Shown here: piece after piece, positions 50,535 through 59,805 of the stretch | Layout of the letters: each line of letters begins with the position of its first letter | Numbering within the stretch: the first letter of the stretch is position 1 | Assembly (NCBI RefSeq): GCF_000620625.1 | Contig: NZ_JIAW01000028.1 | Coordinates: 20,813 to 84,812 of the forward strand | Source: Mycobacterium sp. URHB0044 | GTDB lineage: Bacteria; Actinomycetota; Actinomycetes; Mycobacteriales; Mycobacteriaceae | Length of the DNA: 64,000 bases | Direction of reading: 5' to 3' | Translations under genes and position numbers: made by a program | The notes under the pieces: model-generated | The model's database searches: none | Told to the model about the DNA's origin: nothing | Seen by the model: the letters and a program-made list of their open reading frames with translations, nothing else

Positions 50535-51796
50535 GGCTCGTCGTCGAATTCGAGGACGGCAAACGGCGCGGTCGGCACCTCGGCGATGGCCAACTTGGCG
50601 GCGGCGTCGAGAGGTATGACGTCACGGGACAGCGCCGCAAGGGCTTTGGTGGTGCCCACGTCGTGACCGGCCTGCTCGCTGAGCAACCAGCGCACCTCGA
50701 GCAGATCGCAATACGCCTGGATCGGCGTACCGGTGTAGTGCAGCGCGGCGTGGGCCAGTTGCTCCGTGGGCGTCAACAACTCGATCACCCACAGCCGGGC
50801 GGCGGCCGACTCGTCGACGTCGTGGCCGACCTCCCGGCACAACTGCGCCTGATACGCCTGCAGATCACCGAGCAGGATGCGGGCCTGCCCCTCACCGACG
50901 TCCAGTCCGGTCAGTTCCCGCAGCCGCTGCGCGTGGTAGCGACGGTCGCCGACGGCGACGTGCAGCCGCAGCTGGCTCGGGTTGGCGCTGTCGGGTTGCA
51001 TCGACAGCTCGTCGACCGCGAAGCCGAGGTCGTTGAGTCGACGGATGGTTCCTTCGACGCGGTAGCGGTCGGTGAAACCGAATACCGGTTCAGCGTGCAG
51101 CAAGTCCCACAGCGACTCGTACCGATCCCGAATGTTCTCGGCCTCGGCGATGAGGGTGTTGTTGAACTCTTCGGGCCGCTCGAGTCGCTCGGCGAGATCG
51201 AGCATTCCCATCGCGACGTTCTCGACCAAGATGTCGAGGTCGTAGTGACGCTGCCCTCGACTCAGCGACGGGTGCACCTCCGAGGTCTCCGCGTCGACGA
51301 GCCACGCCTGCAGCAATTGCCCGTCCCGCGAGAACAGCGTGTTCGCCAGTGAGCAGTCACCCCAGAACACGCCGTGGCGGTGCAGTTCCACCAACAAGCC
51401 GGCCATCGCATCCAGCAGCCGCGCACGGTGTTTGGGCTGATCGGGCGGCAGCCGCATGAACAGGCGGCGGTACTGCCAGGACCCCTCGAGGTAGCGGGTG
51501 ACCAGGATCGCGGTGTCGAATTCCGGCTGCAGCACCAGCCCGGCCGGACGCACGGCGGGCAGCTCCATGTCTTCGAGCCGCCGCAGGACGTCGTACTCCT
51601 TCATGGCAAGCCGCGGCGGCATGTCCTTGACGGCCCACAGCTGATCATCGGCGTCGACGAACTTCACCAGGTGGCGGCTGGGCCCCACGGCGATGTCGCG
51701 CAACGGAACGTCGGGCACCACCCAGTCCGACAACGGCCGGTCCCACGGCAGCGCGAGGAGGCCAGGAGATGGTGTCCGGAGCCGAAACTCGGTCAT
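50531..51796 (-). CDS. DUF4032 protein, kinase-like fold
   Basis: This 421-residue protein has an N-terminal lipopolysaccharide-kinase-like domain: WAVKDMPPRLAMKEYDVLRR supplies a Lys and Glu, LVTRYLEGSW resembles a hinge, and HRHGVFWGDCSLANTLF with AWLVDAETSEVH matches the HxD...N and D of the catalytic and metal sites. A second, helical DUF4032 domain fills residues about 220-415. The substrate is not known. The start is ATG 51796. It is downstream of the polyol importer ATPase by 70 bp on the same strand, possibly only by position. Confidence 0.8.
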   Translation of the reverse strand: MTEFRLRTPSPGLLALPWDRPLSDWVVPDVPLRDIAVGPSRHLVKFVDADDQLWAVKDMPPRLAMKEYDVLRRLEDMELPAVRPAGLVLQPEFDTAILVTRYLEGSWQYRRLFMRLPPDQPKHRARLLDAMAGLLVELHRHGVFWGDCSLANTLFSRDGQLLQAWLVDAETSEVHPSLSRGQRHYDLDILVENVAMGMLDLAERLERPEEFNNTLIAEAENIRDRYESLWDLLHAEPVFGFTDRYRVEGTIRRLNDLGFAVDELSMQPDSANPSQLRLHVAVGDRRYHAQRLRELTGLDVGEGQARILLGDLQAYQAQLCREVGHDVDESAAARLWVIELLTPTEQLAHAALHYTGTPIQAYCDLLEVRWLLSEQAGHDVGTTKALAALSRDVIPLDAAAKLAIAEVPTAPFAVLEFDDEP

Positions 51797-51866
51797 TGCC
51801 CCCGGTCGTCCCCTGCGCTTCGCGCGTGGGCCCAGCGCTCCTGCCCGCCGGATGGCTGCCGCATCG

Positions 51867-52946
51867 TCAGTTGAGCCGCTCGCCCGTCTCGGGGTGGAAC
51901 AGGTGCACCGCGCCCTCGGGATGCCTGCCCAACCGCACGGTGTCCGCCAACCTCGGCGCCCTGCGCGGATTGCACCGCGCCACCAGTTCAACCCCGGAGC
52001 TGGCGTGCGTGTAGACGTAGGCCTCGCTGCCGAGATCCTCGACCAGGTCGACGACGACTTCGACGCCACCGGACTCGACGATCTCGAGTTGCTCGGGCCG
52101 GATTCCGAACGTCACCTCTGACAGGCCCGCTGCGCTGATCTTGCTCAAATCGTCGCGTTCGAGTTCCAGCGTCGAGTCACCGACCTTGACGCCGTCGGCG
52201 GCGACCGGCAGGGTCACCAGGTTCATTGCCGGTGAACCGATGAAGCCCGCAACGAACGCGTTGGCCGGACGATCGTAGAGCTCGTTGGGCGCGGCGAACT
52301 GCTGCAACTTCCCGAAGCGCAACACGGCCACCCGGTCGCCCATCGTCATCGCCTCGACCTGGTCGTGGGTGACGTAGACGGTCGTGGTGCCGAGCCGGCG
52401 TTGCAGCGCGGCGATCTGGGTGCGAGTCTGCACGCGCAGCTTGGCGTCGAGGTTCGACAGCGGCTCATCCATGCAGAAGACCTGGGGCTCGCGCACGATG
52501 GCACGCCCCATCGCGACGCGTTGCCGCTGGCCGCCAGAAAGCTTGGCCGGCTTGCGATCCAGGTGCTCCGTCAGGTCCAGGACCTTGGCGGCCTCCTCGA
52601 CCTTCTTGCGCCGTTCCGCGGCAGGCACCCCGCGCAGCTTGAGTGCGAAGCCCATGTTCTCGGCGACGGTCTTGTTCGGGTACAGCGCGTAGTTCTGGAA
52701 CACCATCGCGATGTCGCGATCCTTGGACGGCACACCCGTCATGTCCTTGCCGCCGATCTCAATGGACCCCTCGTCGATGTCCTCGAGGCCGGCGAGCATG
52801 CGCAGCGCGGTGCTCTTGCCCGAACCGGAGGGCCCGACCAGGACGATGAACTCGCCGTCCTGGATGTCGAGGTTGAGATTGTCCACCGCGAGTTTGTCCG
52901 ACCCCTCGTAGATGCAAGAGGCGTTCTTGTACGTGATTGCAGCCAT
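51867..52946 (-). CDS. ABC transporter ATPase, MalK/UgpC-type
   Basis: This 359-residue ATPase is of the carbohydrate-uptake CUT1 family. Walker A GPSGSGKST (about residues 39-47), Q-loop FQNYALYP, signature LSGGQRQR, Walker B VFCMDEPLSNLDA and switch His YVTHDQVEAM are followed by a regulatory TOBE/MalK domain from residue 240 on. It energises the polyol importer encoded by the three genes upstream on the minus strand, with a 37-bp gap to the second permease. UgpC-type ATPases often serve several importers. Confidence 0.93.
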   Translation of the reverse strand: MAAITYKNASCIYEGSDKLAVDNLNLDIQDGEFIVLVGPSGSGKSTALRMLAGLEDIDEGSIEIGGKDMTGVPSKDRDIAMVFQNYALYPNKTVAENMGFALKLRGVPAAERRKKVEEAAKVLDLTEHLDRKPAKLSGGQRQRVAMGRAIVREPQVFCMDEPLSNLDAKLRVQTRTQIAALQRRLGTTTVYVTHDQVEAMTMGDRVAVLRFGKLQQFAAPNELYDRPANAFVAGFIGSPAMNLVTLPVAADGVKVGDSTLELERDDLSKISAAGLSEVTFGIRPEQLEIVESGGVEVVVDLVEDLGSEAYVYTHASSGVELVARCNPRRAPRLADTVRLGRHPEGAVHLFHPETGERLN

Positions 52947-52983
52947 TTTGGATTCTCCGTGTCTATCGAGTGGTTGGGGTGGT

Positions 52984-53868
52984 CTACTTGATTGCGCCGA
53001 AGGACAGTCCGCGCACCAGCTTGTTTTGCGCGAACCAGCCGCACAGGATCACGGGAAGGGCCGCCATGGTTGCGGCCGCCGACAGCACCGCCCAGTACTG
53101 ACCCTCGCCGGCAATGAAACCGACCAGGTATACCGGCATGGTCTGCGCGTTCACCGCGGTCAGGTTCACCGCGAGGAAGAACTCGTTCCAAGCGAAGATC
53201 ACGCAGATCAGCGCAGTGGCCGCGATGCCGGGTGACACCAACGGAAGGATCACCTCGCGCACCGACCGCCACAGGCTGGCGCCGTCCAGGCTGGCAGCCT
53301 CGAGCAGTTCGCCTGGCACTTCGAGGAAGAACGAGCGCATCATCCAGACGGCGATCGGCAGGTTCATCGACGTGTAGAGGACGACCAAGGCCCAGATGTT
53401 GTCCAGTAGACCGATGTTGGACACGATCACGTAGAGCGGCAGGATTGCCGCGACGACGGGCAGCATCTTGGTGCTCATGAAGAAGAACAACGCGTCCGAC
53501 GTCTTGCGGACGGGCCGCAGCGACAATGCGAAGGCTGCGGGCACCCCCAGGAGCAGCACCAGAATCGTCGACATGCCCGTGGCGAAGACGGAGTTCAACA
53601 TCGCGGGGCCGATGCCCTGATTGAAGACCGCGGCGTACTGATCCAGCGTCGGTGTGAAGAACAACGTCGGAGGATTGGTCGCCGCGGCACTCTCCTGCTT
53701 GAACGACGTCAGTACCATCCAGAACACCGGGAAGAAGAACCCGATCCCGACGAGCCACGCGACCACGCCCCAGGGGCTGAACTTCTTGGACTTCTTCTTC
53801 CGCGCCGGAGCGGCATCACTTGTCGCCGTGGTTCGTGCTGTCTTGTCAACTACCTTCGGAGCACTCAT
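52984..53868 (-). CDS. Sugar/polyol ABC permease, MalG-like
   Basis: This 294-residue permease has a long basic N-terminus (ARKKKSKKFSPWG) and six membrane segments. The EAA motif is ELLEAASLDGASLWRSVREV and the end is RGLSFGAIK. Sequence features (FFMSTKMLPVVAAILPLYVI, FAWNEFFLAVNLT) resemble MtlG/SmoG permeases of mannitol/sorbitol importers. It pairs with the permease at 53872 (3-bp gap), and the ATPase follows. Confidence 0.9.
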   Translation of the reverse strand: MSAPKVVDKTARTTATSDAAPARKKKSKKFSPWGVVAWLVGIGFFFPVFWMVLTSFKQESAAATNPPTLFFTPTLDQYAAVFNQGIGPAMLNSVFATGMSTILVLLLGVPAAFALSLRPVRKTSDALFFFMSTKMLPVVAAILPLYVIVSNIGLLDNIWALVVLYTSMNLPIAVWMMRSFFLEVPGELLEAASLDGASLWRSVREVILPLVSPGIAATALICVIFAWNEFFLAVNLTAVNAQTMPVYLVGFIAGEGQYWAVLSAAATMAALPVILCGWFAQNKLVRGLSFGAIK

Positions 53869-53871
53869 GGC

Positions 53872-54846
53872 CTAGGCCGCCTCTTCCTTGCCGGAGAACG
53901 ATTTGAAGATCAAGCGAAGCGCGAAGCTGGCGATGATCATCGTGAAGATGACGACCACCACGCCCATGGCGGCGGCCTGGCCCATGTCGAAGCCGAGGAA
54001 CGCCCGCTGATAGATGTAGAACGGCAGGTTCGCGCTGGCGACGCCCGGTCCACCCTGGGTCATCATGAAGATGGCGTCGAACGTGTTGACCAGGTAGACG
54101 GCGCCGAGCACCACGCCCAACTCGATGAAGCGCCGAAGGTGCGGCAGCGTCAGCTCGCGGAAGAGTTGGATCGCGGTGGCACCATCGACCCGGCCCGCCT
54201 CGAGCTGGTCGCGGGGCATCGACGTCAGGCCTGCCAGGATGAGCAGCATCATGAACGGCGTCCACTGCCAGATCAATTCGACCATGACCATCATCAGCGG
54301 GAACTGACCGATCCAGTCCACCGGGCTGATCCCCACCAGCGACAGCACCCAGTTGAGGATGCCGTTGTTGGGGTCGAGGATCGTCGTCTTCCAGATCAGG
54401 GCTCCCGCAACGGGAGTGATGAGGAACGGCGTGATCAGCAGCGTCCGCACTGCCCCTCGTCCGAGGAACGCGCGGTCCAGCAGCAGCGCGATCAACAGGC
54501 CGAGGAACGCCGAGATCAACACCACGCCGACGATCAGGATGACGGTGTTTAGTGCCACCGACCAGAACTGACTGTCCTTGACCACCGCGACGTAGTTGTT
54601 CAGCCCCACGAATTGCCGCGACCCGGGGCGAACCAGGTTCCACGACAACGTCGAGTAGTACAGGGTGAACAAGAACGGCACCTGCGTGACCGCGATCATG
54701 AAGATCAACGCGGGTAGCAGTGGCCCGCGGCGGCGCCACCCCTCGGCGCGGCTCACGCCGACGTCCTGGGCTTCCCGGATCTTGCGGACCCGTTCGGCCA
54801 CGGCCTCCTGACTGGCGTCTGACTCGGTATCAGCGGTAAGAGTCAT
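53872..54846 (-). CDS. Sugar/polyol ABC permease, MalF-like
   Basis: This 324-residue permease has six predicted helices after a charged N-terminus of about 45 residues. Its EAA loop is DQLEAGRVDGATAIQLFREL, and QVPFLFTLYYSTLSWNL and TQGGPGVASANLPFYIYQRA are typical of MtlF/SmoF. The ATG at 54846 shares one base with the binding-protein stop (TGATG); a GTG at 54849 is equally possible. It is coupled to the MalG-like gene. Confidence 0.9.
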   Translation of the reverse strand: MTLTADTESDASQEAVAERVRKIREAQDVGVSRAEGWRRRGPLLPALIFMIAVTQVPFLFTLYYSTLSWNLVRPGSRQFVGLNNYVAVVKDSQFWSVALNTVILIVGVVLISAFLGLLIALLLDRAFLGRGAVRTLLITPFLITPVAGALIWKTTILDPNNGILNWVLSLVGISPVDWIGQFPLMMVMVELIWQWTPFMMLLILAGLTSMPRDQLEAGRVDGATAIQLFRELTLPHLRRFIELGVVLGAVYLVNTFDAIFMMTQGGPGVASANLPFYIYQRAFLGFDMGQAAAMGVVVVIFTMIIASFALRLIFKSFSGKEEAA

Positions 54847-56216
54847 CACTTCTCCTGGTATGTCTTGCCGACGACCTCGGCGTATTGCTGTGCTTGGGCC
54901 AGCGCGTCGTCCACCGACTTCTGTCCGGCGATCGCTGCGCTGATCTGCTGGCTGACCCGGGTGCCGAGATCCTGGAACTCCGGGATCCCGACGAACTGCA
55001 CGCCGGTGTACGGAACCGGTTGCACCGTCGGCTTGTTCGGGGTCGAGTTCGTGATCGACTGCAGGGTCAACGGACCGTACGACTTCGAGATCGCTTCGTA
55101 CTCAGGCAGTTCGGTGTAGGTCGACGTGCGGCTGCCGGGTGGGACGCGCGCCCAGCCGAGCTTCTCACCGACCAGCTTCATGTAGTCCTTGCTGGTCATC
55201 CACGAGATGAACTTCCAAGCGCCGTCGGGGTTCTTGGCGGCCTTCGGAATGCCCAGCGACCAGGTGTAGAGCCAACCCGAGTTGGGCTTCTCGACGATGG
55301 GCGCCGGCAGGTAGCCGATCTTGCCGACCAGATCCGGGTAGGTCTGGGGATCCTCGAGCACCGAGACCGCCGACGTCGCGTCGTACCACATCGCCGTCTG
55401 GCCCTGACCGAACAGGTTCGCGCACTCCTGGAAACCCGTTGAGGACGCGCCCAATTCGCCGGACTTCTTGATGGTGTCGACGTAGAAGTTGACCGCCTTC
55501 TTGACCTCCGGGCTGTTGAGTTGCGCGTTCCACTGGTCGTCGAACCAGCGTCCGCCGAAGGTGTTGATCACCGTGTCCAGCGGCGCGAGCACCTCACCCC
55601 AGCCCGGCTTGCCGCGCAGGCAGATGCCTGCTCGGTCACCGGTCTTGAGCTGGTCCGCCCACCCCGCGACCTCTTGCCACGTGGGTTGATACTTCGGGTC
55701 CGGGTTGACCTTGATGCCGGCCTGCTCGAACATGTCCTTGCGGTACATCAGGAACGACGACTCGCCGTAGAACGGCACCGAGTACATGTTGCCCTCGTAG
55801 GACAACGAATCCCGCAGCGACGGAATGAAGTCCTGCTCGTCGTAGCCAGGAGTGTTCTTCGCGTAGTCCGAGAGGTTCAGCAACCAACCGTCCTTGGCCC
55901 ACTGCGGGGTCTCGAAGTTGCTGATCATCACGACGTCGAACTGACTGCCGCCCATCGCGGTCGACATGGTGATCTTCGCTCGCGCCTGGTTCTCCGAGAG
56001 CGAGATGAACTTCAGCTTGGTGCCGGGGTTCTCCTTCTCGAACTCCGACGACAACTTCTGCGCGTCGGCCATCTGTGAGTTGGACACCAGAGCGATCGTC
56101 ACCTCGTTGTCCGACGCCCCCAGCGACCCTGCGCCTGCGCATCCCGCGGTCAGCACCAGGCCGGCCGCGGCGACGCAAGCCGAAAGCTTGTGCAGCACTC
56201 TTCGTGTGGTTCTCAC
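54846..56216 (-). CDS. Sugar/polyol ABC substrate-binding lipoprotein
   Basis: This 456-residue extracytoplasmic binding protein (CUT1 family) has a signal peptide KLSACVAAAGLVLTAGC ending in the lipobox LTAGC, so it is membrane-anchored. The mature protein contains VTIALVSNSQMADAQKLSSE, FDVVMISNFETPQWAKDGWL and TAMWYDATSAVSVLED, as in polyol (mannitol/sorbitol/arabitol) binders. The GTG at 56216 is preceded by GGAGGTAAGA, an ideal ribosome site. It is 11 bp downstream of the SorC regulator gene. The ligand is inferred from the dehydrogenase and kinase encoded across the divergent promoter. Confidence 0.9.
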   Translation of the reverse strand: MRTTRRVLHKLSACVAAAGLVLTAGCAGAGSLGASDNEVTIALVSNSQMADAQKLSSEFEKENPGTKLKFISLSENQARAKITMSTAMGGSQFDVVMISNFETPQWAKDGWLLNLSDYAKNTPGYDEQDFIPSLRDSLSYEGNMYSVPFYGESSFLMYRKDMFEQAGIKVNPDPKYQPTWQEVAGWADQLKTGDRAGICLRGKPGWGEVLAPLDTVINTFGGRWFDDQWNAQLNSPEVKKAVNFYVDTIKKSGELGASSTGFQECANLFGQGQTAMWYDATSAVSVLEDPQTYPDLVGKIGYLPAPIVEKPNSGWLYTWSLGIPKAAKNPDGAWKFISWMTSKDYMKLVGEKLGWARVPPGSRTSTYTELPEYEAISKSYGPLTLQSITNSTPNKPTVQPVPYTGVQFVGIPEFQDLGTRVSQQISAAIAGQKSVDDALAQAQQYAEVVGKTYQEK

Positions 56217-56227
56217 TCTTACCTCCA

Positions 56228-57250
56228 CTATCGGGATTCCAAAAGCCAACGGGCACAGTCCACGTCGCACACCAGGAGCTTGGCCAACTCGCCCCGCAAC
56301 GCACCGAGGGTGGCCTGGTGCTTGGCCGCTCCACTCGAGACCAAGATGCTCTTCTTGCACGCTCGGACGTCCTCGAGCGGAACCGACACCGCGCGCTGCG
56401 CCAGTTCGGTGACGATTGGCGTGCCCGCTGCATCGAAGAACCGGCCGCCGATCTCGCCTACGGCGCCGAGCCCGATGAGTTCGTCGAGCATGCGGTTGTC
56501 CAGGAAGCTGCCCTCGAAGAGCGTGGTCGAGGTGGAGACGGCGCCGACGCCGAACAGCATGGTGTCGGCGCGCCGGCCGGCCTCCAGGGTGCGGGAGATC
56601 ACCGAGTCGCTGCGCATCGACACGACGGTGGACGGGTCGGCATACAACGGTGCGGGAAGGCGAATCGCGTCGGCGCGCAACACTTCTGCCCCGCGGCTCA
56701 GAATGAGCTCCATGCCCGTCTGGTAGGCCGCGGTCGACATGGCGCCGTCGAGCTGGACCACCGTCCGGCAACTCGCGACGCCGGGGTTGAGGGCCATCGC
56801 GACTGCCACCTGCTCCGGACCCCAGGTGAAGCCGAGCACGTCGTCGGCGGAGAGGCGACGCATCAGCAGGGCCGCGGCGGCACGGCCGACGCCGGCGAAC
56901 ATCGCGGGCCGTCCCGGGGCACCGTCGTCGACGCCGTGGCCGGTGACGACGGCCTCGGTCAGGCCGAACCGCCGTTCGAGCTCGCGCTCCTCTTCGTCGT
57001 GCAGATCTTCTTGCAGCGCCGCGGGCACGACCACCTCGATGCGCACCAGCCCCTTGGCCTTGGCCCGCCCGATCAACCGACCGGCCGTCGGACGGGAGAC
57101 GCCGAGGCGGGTCGCGATCTCCGCCTGCGTCAATCCGTCGAGGTAGTAGAGCGTGGCCGCACGCAGCGCGAGCCGCAGATCTTCCGCGGTGGAACCGGCG
57201 GCACTCAAGGAACCGGCCCCGACCTGGCCATTCGACGTCGGTGTCGGCAC
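56228..57250 (-). CDS. SorC/DeoR-type sugar-responsive transcriptional regulator
   Basis: This 340-residue regulator has an N-terminal HTH (YLDGLTQAEIATRLGVSRPT, about residues 37-56) and a C-terminal sugar-phosphate-binding domain of the SorC family (FGVGAVSTSTTLFEGSFL, GEIGGRFFDAAGTPI). The start is taken as GTG 57250 because GGGAGG lies eight bases upstream; longer frames read through promoter sequence. It is the first gene of the importer operon and divergent from the mannitol-type dehydrogenase. Near-palindromic CGTGAACAA-ATGCTCACG and a second ATGCTCA in the gap could be its operators. Confidence 0.9.
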   Translation of the reverse strand: MPTPTSNGQVGAGSLSAAGSTAEDLRLALRAATLYYLDGLTQAEIATRLGVSRPTAGRLIGRAKAKGLVRIEVVVPAALQEDLHDEEERELERRFGLTEAVVTGHGVDDGAPGRPAMFAGVGRAAAALLMRRLSADDVLGFTWGPEQVAVAMALNPGVASCRTVVQLDGAMSTAAYQTGMELILSRGAEVLRADAIRLPAPLYADPSTVVSMRSDSVISRTLEAGRRADTMLFGVGAVSTSTTLFEGSFLDNRMLDELIGLGAVGEIGGRFFDAAGTPIVTELAQRAVSVPLEDVRACKKSILVSSGAAKHQATLGALRGELAKLLVCDVDCARWLLESR

Positions 57251-57280
57251 GATTTCCACCTCCCACCTTCTCCGTTGAAT

Positions 57281-57316
57281 CGTGAACAAATGCTCACGGG
57301 TGCGTGTAGATGCTCA
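57281..57316. promoter_or_regulatory. Probable SorC operator region of the polyol module
   Basis: CGTGAACAAATGCTCACG (57281-57298) is a near-palindrome with 7 of 9 matching arm positions. A second ATGCTCA follows at 57310-57316, 20 bp (two helical turns) after the first at 57290-57296. The region lies between the divergent regulator/importer operon and the dehydrogenase gene. Confidence 0.5.
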
Positions 57317-57445
57317 TCACGCTAACATGGTGAGTGTGACGTACACAACACCTTCGATGTCGAAGAAGATGCGGGCCGGCCGGGCCCCCGCTCCCCTGAA
57401 CGACGACCGCGTGGCGGGTACCGTCAACTCAGTGGTGACCGTGTC

Positions 57446-58873
57446 ATGAAGCTCAACGAGGTGACGTTGCCGGCGATCCCGATCGCCAAGCCGACCTATG
57501 ACCGCGACGAGATCAGCGTCGGGATAGTGCATTTCGGTGTGGGCGGGTTCCACCGCGCGCACCAGGCGATGTACGTCGACCAGCTGCTGGAGTCGGGTGC
57601 CGCGAAGGACTGGGGCATCTGCGGAGTCGGGGTGATGCCCGCCGACCGGAAGATGGCCGACGTGCTGACCGCCCAAAACGGGCTGTACACGCTGATGACC
57701 GAGCATGCCGACGGCAGCCGCGAGGCACGCGTCATCGGTTCGATCGTGGACTACCGCTACGCGCCCGACGACCCCGAGGCCGTGGTCGAGTTGATCGCCG
57801 CGCCGAGCACCAGGATCGTCTCGCTGACCATCACCGAGGGTGGATACGACATCGACCATCAACCGGCCGACGGGGTGAGCGTGTTCGCTCTGGTGACCGC
57901 AGCGCTGGACCGCCGCCGCGAGCGCGGACTGTCGTCGCCGACGATCGTGTCCTGCGACAACATCGAGGGCAACGGCGAGGTGGCGCGGCACGCGTTCACC
58001 ACCCATGCGGAGCGGACGCATCCGGGGCTGGCCGAGTGGATGGCCGAGCACACCCGCTTCCCGAACTCGATGGTGGACCGAATCACCCCCGTCACCTCAC
58101 CCGAGGTGATCGAGGCGCTCGCAACGGAATTCGGTGTCGAGGACCGGTGGCCGGTGGCGGCGGAGCCGTTCACGTCGTGGGTGCTCGAGGACGACTTCTC
58201 CGACGGCAGACCGCCGTTCGAGGACGTCGGCGTCCTGATCGTCGACGACGTGACGCCGTACGAGCTGATGAAGTTGCGGCTGCTCAACGCCAGCCACCAG
58301 AGCCTGTGCTACTTCGCCTACCTGGCCGGGTACCGGCTGGTGCACGAGGCGGCGGGCGACCCGTTGTTCGCCGAATTCCTGCGCGAATACATGGATTCGG
58401 AGGCAACGCCGACGCTGAAGCCGGTGCCGGGCATCGATCTGCCCGACTACAAGCGCACGCTGATCGAACGGTTCGCCAACCCCGGCGTGCGCGACACCAT
58501 CGCCCGGTTGTGCTACGGCTCCTCGGACCGCATCCCGAAGTGGCTGCTGGCCGTGATCCGGGAGAACCTGCGCACCGGCGCCCCCATCCGGCTGGCCGCG
58601 GCGACCGTGGCCAGCTGGGCACGGTATGCCGAGGGCGTCGACGAGCAGGGAGAACCCATCGACGTGCAGGACCAGCTCGCGGATTCGCTTGTGCCGCTGG
58701 CTCGTTCGCAGCATGAGAACCCGACGGCGTTCATCGACAACACCGCGCTCTTCGGCGACCTCGGGCAGCAGCCCCGATTCGTCGAGGCGTACCTCTGGGC
58801 GCTGGACTCGCTGCACCGCGACGGCGCCCGCGCGACGCTGGAGGCGCTGCTGCACGGAGATTCGGCCTCGTGA
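57446..58873 (+). CDS. Mannitol/polyol 2-dehydrogenase
   Basis: This 475-residue long-chain polyol dehydrogenase is of the MtlK/Mtl2DH family, oxidising mannitol, arabitol or sorbitol to the ketose with NAD. Landmarks are IVHFGVGGFHRAHQAMYVDQ (cofactor-binding glycines, about residues 27-46), VSLTITEGGYD, SCDNIEGNG, and the active-site run MKLRLLNASHQSL with the catalytic Lys and His. The start is ATG 57446. It is followed by a PfkB kinase with a 4-bp overlap, and the importer is divergent. Together they take up a polyol and make a ketose phosphate. Confidence 0.93.
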   Translation: MKLNEVTLPAIPIAKPTYDRDEISVGIVHFGVGGFHRAHQAMYVDQLLESGAAKDWGICGVGVMPADRKMADVLTAQNGLYTLMTEHADGSREARVIGSIVDYRYAPDDPEAVVELIAAPSTRIVSLTITEGGYDIDHQPADGVSVFALVTAALDRRRERGLSSPTIVSCDNIEGNGEVARHAFTTHAERTHPGLAEWMAEHTRFPNSMVDRITPVTSPEVIEALATEFGVEDRWPVAAEPFTSWVLEDDFSDGRPPFEDVGVLIVDDVTPYELMKLRLLNASHQSLCYFAYLAGYRLVHEAAGDPLFAEFLREYMDSEATPTLKPVPGIDLPDYKRTLIERFANPGVRDTIARLCYGSSDRIPKWLLAVIRENLRTGAPIRLAAATVASWARYAEGVDEQGEPIDVQDQLADSLVPLARSQHENPTAFIDNTALFGDLGQQPRFVEAYLWALDSLHRDGARATLEALLHGDSAS

Positions 58874-59784
58874 GCCGCGCGCTCGTCATCGGTGAGGCGC
58901 TGATCGACATCGTCGAGCGCGAGGGGCGGCCGCTCGGCGAACACGTCGGGGGCAGCCCGCTCAACGTGGCGATCGGACTCGGCAGGCTCGGGCGCGACGT
59001 CGACTTCCTCACCCACATCGGTGACGACGAACGCGGCCGCCGCATCGTCGACTACGTCGAAGCCTCCGGCGTCCGACTCGTGCCCGGCAGCGTCACCGCC
59101 GATCGCACCCCGACAGCGCTGGCCCGGCTCGACGAGATCGGCGCCGCCGACTACGTCTTCGACATCGCCTGGGAGTTGGCGGGCACGCCGGAGGTCGCCC
59201 CGCCGATCGTCGCGCACACCGGGTCGATCGCGGCGTACCTGGCTCCGGGCTGCCTGGCGACGGCGGCGCTGCTCGACGCCTATCGGCCGTCGGCAACCGT
59301 CACGTTCGACCCGAACGTCCGGCCGGCCCTGATCACCGACCGCGAGGAGGTGATCGGCCGGATCGACCGGCTGGTCGAGAAGGCCGACGTCGTGAAGGCC
59401 AGCGACGAGGACCTGCGGTGGATCGACCCCGACCTGGGGCCCGAGAAGGTAGCCGAGAGCTGGCTGGCGTCGGGACCGTCGATCGTCGCCGTGACGCTCG
59501 GTGAGCGCGGCGCATTCGCTGTGTGCGCGGCGGGACTGGTGCGGGTGCCTGCGCGGCCGGTCCAGGTGGTGGACACCGTCGGTGCTGGCGACTCGTTCAT
59601 GACCGGGCTCATCGACGCCTTGTGGGCGCTGGACCTGCTGGGCGCGTCGCGGCGGTCCGACCTGGCGCGCATCGACACCGGCACCCTCGAGGGCGTGGTC
59701 CGCGCGGCGGCGCTGGCGTCGGCGGTGACCGTCGCCCGCGCGGGGGCCGACTTGCCGGATCGCGCCGCTCTGCTTCGGGAGTAG
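58870..59784 (+). CDS. PfkB-family carbohydrate kinase (fructokinase/xylulokinase-like)
   Basis: This 304-residue ribokinase-fold kinase has the first PfkB signature region GGSPLNVAIGLGRLGRDVDF (about residues 27-46) and the second with the catalytic Asp in DTVGAGDSFMTGLIDALW. It should phosphorylate the ketose released by the dehydrogenase; fructose is the simplest guess, so pgi would handle the product. The GTG at 58870 overlaps the dehydrogenase stop by 4 bp. The ku gene begins 22 bp downstream, perhaps in the same transcript. Confidence 0.9.
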   Translation: MSRALVIGEALIDIVEREGRPLGEHVGGSPLNVAIGLGRLGRDVDFLTHIGDDERGRRIVDYVEASGVRLVPGSVTADRTPTALARLDEIGAADYVFDIAWELAGTPEVAPPIVAHTGSIAAYLAPGCLATAALLDAYRPSATVTFDPNVRPALITDREEVIGRIDRLVEKADVVKASDEDLRWIDPDLGPEKVAESWLASGPSIVAVTLGERGAFAVCAAGLVRVPARPVQVVDTVGAGDSFMTGLIDALWALDLLGASRRSDLARIDTGTLEGVVRAAALASAVTVARAGADLPDRAALLRE

Positions 59785-59805
59785 CGCAATGGGCAATACT
59801 GAGTC

